Positions 1 to 7,742 of a DNA stretch of 64,000 nt are shown here, one piece after another. The translations under genes were made by a program, and so were the position numbers. This DNA comes from Litoreibacter halocynthiae. Its GTDB lineage: Bacteria; Pseudomonadota; Alphaproteobacteria; Rhodobacterales; Rhodobacteraceae. The stretch is from positions 620,001-684,000 of the forward strand of contig NZ_SOBH01000002.1 of assembly GCF_004365635.1 (NCBI RefSeq), read 5' to 3'. Position 1 is the first letter of the stretch. Every line of letters starts with the position of its first letter. The notes beneath the pieces are model-generated. The model saw only the letters and a list, made by a program, of their open reading frames with translations, searched no databases and was not told the origin of the DNA.

Positions 1-678
1 GTGTTCCGGCACGCGGCTGACAGGCTGCCAAATGTCATGATCACGGTGGCGCCCGAAAGCGCCTCACCGGCGCAAATAAGATCAATGTCGGAGGCTGGCA
101 TCATGGTGTCGTTGGGCCATACCGACGCGGATTGCCAAACCTGCCACGCAGCGTTTGACGCAGGTGCGCGCTGTGTAACCCACCTTTTCAACGCGATGAG
201 CCAGTTGGGAAATAGAGAGCCGGGCTTGGTCGGCGCAACCCTGGAGCGTGGGGATATCTATGCGGGCCTCATCGCGGACGGCATCCATGTCCACCCCGCT
301 GCAATCCGCATTGCACTGGCTGCAAAACCGAACTCCGAAAGGGTGTTCCTTGTGACCGACGCGATGGCAACGGCAGGCTCATCCATCAAGAGTTTTCTGC
401 TCAACGGACGTGAGGTATTCAGACAAGACCATCGCCTTACGCTGGCTGATGGAACACTTGCAGGGGCTGATCTGGACATGCCTCAAGCGCTTTCGGTCAT
501 GACCGAAACGGTGGGAGATGAGATGGTTTCTGCGGTGGCCCGAGCGACATCAACGCCCGCTGAGCTGCTTCGAGAACGCGGCGATGTCGGACGTCTTGGG
601 CCTTCCTCCCGTTCAGCGCTTTACTTCGAAGACGGGTTTTCGAAGCCGAAGACATTGTCTTCGGCTGGTGCTGTGTAA
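1..678 (+). CDS. nagA: N-acetylglucosamine-6-phosphate deacetylase, 3' part
   Basis: Deacetylates GlcNAc-6-phosphate to glucosamine-6-phosphate in cytosolic amino-sugar catabolism. The 225 residues match the C-terminal half of the amidohydrolase barrel: a GHTDAD segment and HLFNAMS followed by GLVGATL are typical NagA metal and substrate loops, DGIHVHP is a conserved His motif, and FLVTDAMATAG carries the catalytic Asp. The family is about 380 residues, so the start lies left of the window; the GTG at base 1 is only the edge. The end (GDVGRLGP then a short tail) aligns with the usual closing strand of the family. It converges on the fusion gene at 760. Function is recognised from motifs; the substrate is inferred from the family. 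Confidence 0.85.
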   Translation: MFRHAADRLPNVMITVAPESASPAQIRSMSEAGIMVSLGHTDADCQTCHAAFDAGARCVTHLFNAMSQLGNREPGLVGATLERGDIYAGLIADGIHVHPAAIRIALAAKPNSERVFLVTDAMATAGSSIKSFLLNGREVFRQDHRLTLADGTLAGADLDMPQALSVMTETVGDEMVSAVARATSTPAELLRERGDVGRLGPSSRSALYFEDGFSKPKTLSSAGAV

Positions 679-759
679 GTTTTGCAGCATGTGCTTAGGC
701 CACTTTCAGTTTAGTCCTGTTCGGAGCCCCAAGAGCGTCAAAGATCACCCCATTGCCAC

Positions 760-3700
760 CTAGGCAGAAACAGGGTGCTCGACTTCGGCAAGCACCTGAT
801 CAAGCGTGATCGTAATCATATCCACATCCTCGGCCTCAATGGTCAACGGCGTGCGTATCTTCAGGATATTGTCCTTGGGGCCTTCACTCCCAATCAGGAT
901 ACGGTGATCGCGCATACGGTTTTTGACATATGAGCAGATCGCCGTGGCCTCGGTGCCGTCGGGATTGATTAGCTCCACCCCCAAAAACAGACCCATCCCG
1001 CGCACGTCACCAACGCAAGCGTATTTCCGCTGCAGCGCTTGCAGCCCGCTCAAAAGCCGCCCGCCCATCACGCGAGCATTTTCCTGCAGGCCTTCGTCAT
1101 CGACAATATCCAACACCTCCTTGCCCACCCGACAAGACAAGGTGGAGCCACCGAAAGTCGAGAAGAATTCGATCCCGTTGTCGAAGCTTTGCGCAATTTC
1201 CCTGGTCGTGACCAACACACCCAACGGATGCCCGTTGCCGATTGGTTTTCCCATCACAACGATATCGGGCAGCGCGCCTTGATGCTCGAAACCGAAGTAA
1301 AATTCGCCCAGCCGACCAAGCCCTGTTTGCACTTCGTCCGCGATGCAGACACCGCCCGCAGCGCGGATTTTTTCATAGACGGCGGCCAAGTAGCCCTTGG
1401 GGGGAATGATCTGTCCGCCGACCGACGGGAAGGTCTCGGCGATGAAGCCTGCCAACCCGTGCCCTTTACGGTGCAACGCAGCAATCGCCGGATCGACCAG
1501 ATCAGCATATTTCTGCGCGCGATCCGGATCATCGCGCCGGTATGAACCACGGTAATCATCGGCAACTTCCACCAGCTCGACCCAATCAGCCTGCCCTACT
1601 CCGCCGGGTTTGTTGAACTTGTAGGCAGAGATACAAATCGCGCCGGTCGTGTTCCCGTGATAGCCATGATCAGGCGTGACCATGCCCTTGGCACCTGTGT
1701 GCGCCCGGGCCAAGCGCAGGGCCAACTCGTTGGCTTCGCTGCCGGAATTCACGAAGAAGCAGACCTCAAAACTCTTGGGTAGTTTCGACAGTATCTTGTC
1801 TGCAAAGGCAGTTTGCGCAGGATGCAAATAGCGGGTGTTAGAGTTAATTCTTTTCAGCTGGTCAGCGGCGACCTCCTGAATGCGTGGGTGGGCGTGCCCG
1901 ACATGCGGCACGTTGTTGTAGGCGTCCAAATAAGGACGCCCCCATTCGTCAAACAAGTGATGCTGCCAGCCGCGGACCAGCATCAACGGATCGTCATAAG
2001 TAAGGCTGAGATTGCCACCGAAATGCTCTTTGCGATCAGCCAGAACTCCCTGCTTTTCCGTTGGATAGTAGCGAACCTTTTCGTCCGGCAGGTTCAACAG
2101 TGCCGCGGGGTTCGGACAGACGGCGCGCCATAGATACATCTCGTCAGGATCACCAACGCCGGGCCAATCGGCTTCGATCCCTTCGGTCGTGAGCGCCAGT
2201 TGGAAATGCACATGCGGCGCCCAGCCACCATTCATGCTTGGATCGCCCAACCGGCAGAACTCCTCGCCCTGCTCCACCATTTGACCGGGCTTCAGGCGGT
2301 CGAGGAACTCGGGATCAAGATGGCCATACAGGGTGTAGAATGGATCGCCCTCGGGCGTCTCGTGGCGCAAGATGATGACGCCCCCATAGTCCAGATGACC
2401 CGAGCGGTATTCTGCAACGAAAACCTCGCCGCGCAAGGGCGCGAACATTGGGGTGCCCGCATGCGTGAAGACATCCACCGCCAGATGCACAGTGCGCCTG
2501 TCGCTGGCTTTCCATGGCCCTTTGCGGAAGGCGGGTTCAGCGTAAATCAGGCGCGGTTCGTGATAATAACCCAGCCAGATGCGGCCCATATCCTCGAACT
2601 CCGCGCCCACACGGGCGGCTTCTTCCAATGGCAAATGGAACGGGTTTTGCGGCCAAGTAGAGTTTTCAACCGAAAGCGACCCCAATGGCGCGTCAGCAAT
2701 CCCCTGTCCCATCAAAGGCGCAAAATTTCCGCGTTCCTGCTCCAACCAATCAAGAACCCGGCCGGCTCCCTCGACTACAGGCAACCCGCAGGCTGCCCGT
2801 AATCGGGCGTTCAGCAATCCGCGATGAAGTGTGTTGCCCTCTAGAAAGCGCCACGCGGACGCTTGCGAAATGGTTACATAGGGATCATCCGGGTTCTGCA
2901 CTGCCATCAGTGTGGAATTCACGACACTAACCGCGAGCCGCATGCGCAGCAGCGGCCAAATCAGATCCACCTCTGCTGGCGTCAACGGGTAGACCTCGTG
3001 GTAGCCTGCGACAAGCGCGGCAAGAGCCGCCTCAGGGGTGTCATGCTCCAGCACGATATAGGCCGCAGCAATCGCCAGATCGCAGACACGCGGGGTGGCA
3101 CACAAGTCGCCCAGATCAATCAGGCCGGATACTTGACGGGGTTCACTCAAATCACCCGTCACCATGATGTTGTAGTCATTGGCGTCGTTGTGAACGGCCT
3201 GTATGGGAAGCTTGGCGAGGACAGGCTTCATGCTAGAAAATCCCGCACAAATATCGTCGATGATCTGACGCCGAGCCGGGTTGTTGATGCAATCCAGCTT
3301 ATCGCTGATCCAGTCCCCGCGCATCAGATCCCATTTGAATTCACGGTCTAACCCCGTGTGCTGGAAATCCTCCAAAGCCGATGCGAACCCTCCAAGCACG
3401 CGACCAACCTCATGGATCAGCGCGTCACTCTTGGGGGCAGCATTGGCATAGCATCGACCCGGGAGCTGGTTGAGCAGCCAGACAAGACGCTTTTGTCCAG
3501 TCTCATCAGGCAACGTTAGCAGAGACTTCCCATCGCCGGATTTGATCACCTGAGGGCAAGGAAGCAACGGATCACGAAGGGCGATATGTTCGAATGCCTT
3601 CACCTGCATGTCGACCAGCCAGCTTTCGCAATCAGGACGCATGACTTTCAGAACATATCCTTGGTCACGGTCACCGGTTGCGAGGAAATTCAGGTCATAT

Positions 3701-3801
3701 TCTCCATCCAGACGGCTCAAGTCGCCTTCAATGGCCCAGTGATCTTTGAGCGCGGTTTGCCAATGTCGGAGTTGCTGCATTCCGATTTCCGTTTCTGTCA
3801 T
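760..3801 (-). CDS. Kinase (APH-like) / M23 peptidase / class III aminotransferase fusion
   Basis: A 1013-residue cytosolic-looking protein with three domains. Residues about 30-310 form an aminoglycoside/choline-kinase-like fold with the Brenner-type catalytic loop VHNDANDYNIMV and the Asp of GLIDLGD. Residues about 430-580 resemble LytM/M23: an HxxxD-like HLAVD, YGHLD and HVHFQ keep the zinc ligands. Residues about 600-1005 are a PLP class III aminotransferase with NSGSEAN, ADEVQTG and the likely Schiff-base Lys in VMGKPIGNG. The animal enzymes most like the outer domains act in sequence: a hydroxylysine kinase and phospho-lyases for phosphohydroxylysine or phosphoethanolamine. A kinase plus PLP phospho-lyase is therefore a plausible reading, but the substrate here is unknown. 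No signal peptide is visible, which is odd for an M23 domain. The gene stands alone. Confidence 0.85.
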   Translation of the reverse strand: MTETEIGMQQLRHWQTALKDHWAIEGDLSRLDGEYDLNFLATGDRDQGYVLKVMRPDCESWLVDMQVKAFEHIALRDPLLPCPQVIKSGDGKSLLTLPDETGQKRLVWLLNQLPGRCYANAAPKSDALIHEVGRVLGGFASALEDFQHTGLDREFKWDLMRGDWISDKLDCINNPARRQIIDDICAGFSSMKPVLAKLPIQAVHNDANDYNIMVTGDLSEPRQVSGLIDLGDLCATPRVCDLAIAAAYIVLEHDTPEAALAALVAGYHEVYPLTPAEVDLIWPLLRMRLAVSVVNSTLMAVQNPDDPYVTISQASAWRFLEGNTLHRGLLNARLRAACGLPVVEGAGRVLDWLEQERGNFAPLMGQGIADAPLGSLSVENSTWPQNPFHLPLEEAARVGAEFEDMGRIWLGYYHEPRLIYAEPAFRKGPWKASDRRTVHLAVDVFTHAGTPMFAPLRGEVFVAEYRSGHLDYGGVIILRHETPEGDPFYTLYGHLDPEFLDRLKPGQMVEQGEEFCRLGDPSMNGGWAPHVHFQLALTTEGIEADWPGVGDPDEMYLWRAVCPNPAALLNLPDEKVRYYPTEKQGVLADRKEHFGGNLSLTYDDPLMLVRGWQHHLFDEWGRPYLDAYNNVPHVGHAHPRIQEVAADQLKRINSNTRYLHPAQTAFADKILSKLPKSFEVCFFVNSGSEANELALRLARAHTGAKGMVTPDHGYHGNTTGAICISAYKFNKPGGVGQADWVELVEVADDYRGSYRRDDPDRAQKYADLVDPAIAALHRKGHGLAGFIAETFPSVGGQIIPPKGYLAAVYEKIRAAGGVCIADEVQTGLGRLGEFYFGFEHQGALPDIVVMGKPIGNGHPLGVLVTTREIAQSFDNGIEFFSTFGGSTLSCRVGKEVLDIVDDEGLQENARVMGGRLLSGLQALQRKYACVGDVRGMGLFLGVELINPDGTEATAICSYVKNRMRDHRILIGSEGPKDNILKIRTPLTIEAEDVDMITITLDQVLAEVEHPVSA

Positions 3802-3984
3802 GATTTTCCGCTCCGACGCTTGAACTGCCCCATCGTGATGATCGTGCCGTTCGTGGCTGTCAAGAAACTAGCTGACCCGCGATGGTGAACGAAATTCATG
3901 CCAAAACCGGACCGCCTTGCTACTGTCATTCCCAAGCATCAGGTCGCCAAAAAATAGAAGCCTGCCCCATTTCTGCCACAATGT

Positions 3985-4024
3985 TTGACACAATTTTGAC
4001 GAAAATACCTAAAAACAGTCAAAT
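3985..4024 (+). promoter_or_regulatory. Possible sigma-70 promoter of the outer-membrane channel gene
   Basis: An AT-rich stretch just upstream of the gene at 4038 has two overlapping -35-like boxes: TTGACA at 3985-3990 and TTGACG at 3996-4001. With 17-base spacers they face CCTAAA (4008-4013) and TCAAAT (4019-4024). Both -10 boxes are weak, so this is a proposal only. Confidence 0.35.
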
Positions 4025-4037
4025 TTGGGCAGAGTAA

Positions 4038-5468
4038 ATGAGCAGAACGTTGATAACGACAGGTATGGCCTTCGCGCTGATAGGCTGCACGACAGTCGGG
4101 CCAAACTACGAACAACCAACGATGGATTTGACGCCCCAGTTCGTTCTGGGCGGATCAGCAGCACTTCTGGATGGCAGGGCCGACCCTTGGTGGCAGCGCC
4201 TCAATGATCAACTTTTAAATGATCTGGTCGCCCGCGGCGCTTCGCAAAACCTTGATGTCCAATCTGCGATTGAACGCATAGCCGCCGCGAACGCCGCCTT
4301 GGGGCAAACCGGATTGAACGCAAAAACCGACGGCTCGATTTCCGCCAATAGTCAGCGGAGGGGCGTCAACGGGACGACTGACTCGACGCAAAACTTAGAG
4401 ATCAATGCTGGATACGTGATTGATTTGTTTGGAGGAGTTGCGCGTGGCCAAGAGCGGGCTATCGCCACGTTTCATGCCTCACAGCTTGATGCCGGGACAA
4501 TCCGTCTGGCGTATCTCGCAGATCTGACAAACAGCTATATACAAGCACGCTATTATCAAGAGGCCGCCGCGGTTACCCGTCAAACGATTGCCAGCCGGCG
4601 TCAGACCTTGTCCGTCGTGAACCAACGCCGTGCTGTTGAAGAAGCGACGGAGTTGGAGGTGCAGCAAGCGCGCTCGCTTCTGGCTTCGGCCGAAGCGTCG
4701 CTTCCAATTCTGGTTGCAAACTTCGAAATCAACGTCTTCCGAGCGGCAACCTTGGTGGCAGAACCGGCCGCTCCGCTGCTTGAACAAATGCAGCATGGCG
4801 CGCCGCAACCCCGCCCGTCCGGCGTTACTACGGTGGGTTTACCGGCTGATCTGTTGCGCAATCGTCCGGATGTTCGGGCAGCAGAACGCAACTTCGCGGC
4901 GGCGACGGCACAGGTTGGGGTAGCGCAGGCCCAGTTGTATCCGTCAATTGAGCTGGCTGGAACGCTGGGCATCGGAACCGTAGACCGGTGGTCTTTCGGC
5001 CCCTACGTATCAATTCCGGTGTTGAACCGTGGACTATTGCGAAGCCGCAAGCGGGTCGCTGAGTCTGCTGCGCGCGAGGCCGAACTGGCATGGCGCAAGT
5101 CAGTGTTAAACGCCGTTGAAGAGGTTCAGACAGCGATGACGCTATGTCGAAACTGGAACCTGCAAATTCAGCACCTTAGACGTGCCGCAGCCTCGTCAAA
5201 AGCCGTTCTAAATTTATCGCGTGAAACCTACGCGCTAGGATCCGTCACATTTGCAGAGGTCCTGGACGCGGAGCGCGAATATGCAAGGGATCGCTTAACG
5301 CTGGCAGATGCCGTTCGAAATTTTTCTGTCAGTTGGATGCAATTGCAAGTCGCGACAGGACGAGGGTGGAGTGTAGAGTCGTTCCGGACAATCAGCGAAA
5401 TGCAAGCGCCTGACCTGACGTCTGATCCATTGGGCGTCGAAGCGGAGCGATACGCGGGTAACAACTGA
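4038..5468 (+). CDS. NodT/OprM-family outer-membrane efflux lipoprotein
   Basis: TolC-like outer-membrane channel subunit of 476 residues. The N-terminus has a short hydrophobic stretch and a lipobox ending ALIGC, followed by TTVGPNYEQP, the family's usual first motif; lipidation at that Cys anchors the protein in the outer membrane. The interior shows the two-fold OEP repeats (RNRPDVRAAE is a signature) and long coiled-coil helices. Tripartite RND pumps and type I secretion systems both use such channels. No RND genes are nearby, but an ABC/HlyD pair begins at 11.7 kb, so pairing with that type I system is likely though unproven. The start is the first ATG of the frame; its ribosome-binding site is weak. 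Confidence 0.85.
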   Translation: MSRTLITTGMAFALIGCTTVGPNYEQPTMDLTPQFVLGGSAALLDGRADPWWQRLNDQLLNDLVARGASQNLDVQSAIERIAAANAALGQTGLNAKTDGSISANSQRRGVNGTTDSTQNLEINAGYVIDLFGGVARGQERAIATFHASQLDAGTIRLAYLADLTNSYIQARYYQEAAAVTRQTIASRRQTLSVVNQRRAVEEATELEVQQARSLLASAEASLPILVANFEINVFRAATLVAEPAAPLLEQMQHGAPQPRPSGVTTVGLPADLLRNRPDVRAAERNFAAATAQVGVAQAQLYPSIELAGTLGIGTVDRWSFGPYVSIPVLNRGLLRSRKRVAESAAREAELAWRKSVLNAVEEVQTAMTLCRNWNLQIQHLRRAAASSKAVLNLSRETYALGSVTFAEVLDAEREYARDRLTLADAVRNFSVSWMQLQVATGRGWSVESFRTISEMQAPDLTSDPLGVEAERYAGNN

Positions 5469-5682
5469 AGCCAACACCTGATGCGTTATTCAAGATTGCT
5501 CCCGTAGGTTACGATCATGCCGTCAGCACCGATGGCATTGTGGCTTTTAGTCAAAGCCGGCACGACCCGCCAAAAGAGCGCGGCGCAGGCAAGAGACGGC
5601 TGGGAAAATGGCCCAGAGCGCTTTGAAATATATGAAAAAAGCTTGGTAACCTAACAATAGAGATAGCATTGTTCGTATAGGA

Positions 5683-6183
5683 CTAGTCCGGGTAATTATA
5701 ATCCCTGACAGCCTGCCAGACATCGCGGTTGATGGATTTCAGCTCTGCGATTGCCGCCTCAACATCCTCGGCAGCGGCTGCATCAAGTGCGTTAACCTGC
5801 CCCATCATAAGCTTATCTTTACGGTCGGCGATCCGCATTAGAATGGATCGCGGGTTCTCGCCGTCGCTGTCAAATGCATAAATACAATGATTATAGCGGT
5901 TGCGCAGAGCTGACTGACGTTGAATACGCCCCGTTAACGCGAGAATTCGGCTGCGTTCCTCCGGCTTGATACGCTCGAGCTTGGAAAGCCTCTCTACCAT
6001 ATCGATACGAGCCCGGGTGGTATTCAACGTAAGAAATACAACCGTGGCAATTTCCTTATCCATCCCCGAAAGTCCGGCGATCAGGTGAATCAGCAGGCTT
6101 TCCGTATTGGTCCAACTGTAGTTGAGCTTTCCGATCAACAGCAGGAAGGCGTCGAAATCGATAGGGCCGTCCGCCTTCACCAT
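5683..6183 (-). CDS. Unknown helical protein, co-transcribed with a LuxR-type regulator
   Basis: A 166-residue protein that I do not recognise. The start chosen is the ATG at 6183 because AAGGAGG lies eight bases upstream; the longer frame would run into the preceding regulator gene. It is predicted to be largely alpha-helical and soluble, with a basic centre (ILALTGRIQRQSALRNRYNH) and an acidic C-terminal helix (EDVEAAIAELKSINRDVW). No catalytic motif or membrane segment is evident. It begins 13 bases after the stop of the LuxR-type gene, so it is probably in the same operon and may modulate that regulator, which is inference only. Confidence 0.65.
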   Translation of the reverse strand: MVKADGPIDFDAFLLLIGKLNYSWTNTESLLIHLIAGLSGMDKEIATVVFLTLNTTRARIDMVERLSKLERIKPEERSRILALTGRIQRQSALRNRYNHCIYAFDSDGENPRSILMRIADRKDKLMMGQVNALDAAAAEDVEAAIAELKSINRDVWQAVRDYNYPD

Positions 6184-6196
6184 GCGCCTCGCCTCC

Positions 6197-6916
6197 TTAA
6201 CCTGCAGGATCCCGGTGATGATACCAATTCGCAGCTTCGGTGCGGTTGTGAACGCCAAGCTTAGCAATGATATGGTGCATGTGTAATTTTACGGTGTGTT
6301 GCGAGAGTTGCAGCTCATCCGCGATGATCTTGTTCTGCTTGCCTTTCGCCGCGGCTTCCAGAACCTGCAATTCCCGCGCCGTCAGATGTATCGCGTCAGT
6401 TTTTTGGTTATCCTCGACCTCAGGCTGCGACGCTTTATGAGGTGTTGTCACATCCGACAAAGGCTGTTCACGGATAAAAAGTTCCGAGGGGAAATAGCTT
6501 TCACCCGACGCCAGAAGCCGGACAACCGACAACCAGAAATCGAGGTTCATATTCATCGGCAGAAAGCCGACTTTTCCCCAAGACGTTTCAATCCGTATAC
6601 GGTCTGCAAAAGAACGCGCAATTTCAATATCTCTAAATGCTAAAGCGACAGTGGCCATCGGAAACGCCGCACGAAGTTGCGGCATAATCGTGGTTAAGCT
6701 CTCCTTCATCGACTCGTCCACAATTATGAGGCGAATAGATTGCGTTCGCGTTTGCCCCATCAAAAGTAAATCATTTACCGCGGCTGTTCGAATGCAACTG
6801 ATGCAGGGTAATTCAGTTTCAACAAGACTCAATGCTGTATCGGAAAAGCTTAGCGGATTGCCTACGAACGCACATCCAACGGTCTTGGTATTCAGATTTT
6901 TTTCAGCGATTTTCAT
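6197..6916 (-). CDS. LuxR/NarL-type response-regulator-like transcription factor
   Basis: A 239-residue DNA-binding regulator. Residues about 170-235 form the LuxR HTH: LTARELQVLEAAAKG, then NKIIADELQLSQHTVKLHMH and IIAKLGVHNRTEA. The N-terminal domain has receiver-like alternation with LIIVDES at the phosphoacceptor position. It lacks the first acidic pair (VGNPLSFSD in its place) and the conserved Lys of strand 5 (GFLPMNM). It therefore resembles the degenerate receivers of VpsT/CsgD-like regulators more than a phosphorylated one. It is transcribed away from the Asn/Gly-rich gene at 7743, whose promoter may be its target (inference). Confidence 0.85.
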   Translation of the reverse strand: MKIAEKNLNTKTVGCAFVGNPLSFSDTALSLVETELPCISCIRTAAVNDLLLMGQTRTQSIRLIIVDESMKESLTTIMPQLRAAFPMATVALAFRDIEIARSFADRIRIETSWGKVGFLPMNMNLDFWLSVVRLLASGESYFPSELFIREQPLSDVTTPHKASQPEVEDNQKTDAIHLTARELQVLEAAAKGKQNKIIADELQLSQHTVKLHMHHIIAKLGVHNRTEAANWYHHRDPAG

Positions 6917-7742
6917 TTTGATTTACTCATATAACTAATAACTGACTGTTCTTATCGCCACCACACATGCGGTGTCGTCGTATCGTATAGCTCTGCTCCC
7001 GATTGCGTGTCGCTATTAAGTTTTTTCGCCCGAAGCACAAACCGCTGAGTGAGGCGACGCTAAATAGCTTTTGAGCCGCCCTAAAGCAGCCTCTTGGGTA
7101 CTTCCAGTCATCGGGTAATTAGAGCTTCCCAGATGCACCCATTATTTGCCCAAAAAGAGGGCTCAATAAAAATTATTTCTTTCAAATGGCAGTCACTCAG
7201 CAACCCCCACCAGACTTCTTAACTGAACATTAATCTATCATGGTTTGCGGTAATTGTCCGCCACTTTTTCGCTTATGGGTGGCCTTAACCCCACTTCTGT
7301 CACGAATGCAGGCTGCTCTTTGTAGCTATTGAAACTGCGACTTGGATATAAACCCTTTGATACTGGCCGCGTGTTTTCTTTCCAAAAACAACGCAGTGCC
7401 ATGAGTTGCCGTTCCTAATCCTATGTCCAGCTTTCCGATTACCCTGTCTCGGTAGAAACTTCATTTATCACGAATTCTGCGTGATGCCGAAGTTAGATTC
7501 GACGTCGGTTTCGGGCTCATCATCGGGACATTTTCCCGAATCACTACGATGCCGCCCTGCATTTAAAATTAAGCATCGGGGGTACTGCCAACGAGAAACT
7601 TTACATCACTGAACGGGTGAACCTTGGATCGAGCTATCGTCTGACGTTCCCAAAACCAAACTTCAAATCCAAACAGCATCTACACGTTGGTCGCATTATA
7701 TAGAATGGCGGTCCCGTAGATGTCTTTTACGGAGGCACCAAA
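6917..7742. other. Long intergenic region between regulator and repeat-protein gene
   Basis: 826 bases without a convincing gene, AT-richer than the flanks. It separates the LuxR-type gene (minus) from the Asn/Gly-rich gene (plus) and should carry both promoters and operators. One frame at 7406-7612 has no ribosome-binding site or family resemblance and is not called. A clear GGAGG sits at the right edge, just before 7743. I could not assign promoter boxes with confidence. Confidence 0.5.

Noticed and set aside
5470-5640. Open stretch after the outer-membrane channel gene
   Set aside because: About 55 codons without a usable start or ribosome-binding site; not called.
7406-7612. 68-codon frame upstream of the Asn/Gly-rich gene
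   Set aside because: No ribosome-binding site, no recognisable domain and no coding bias; probably chance in an AT-rich promoter region.
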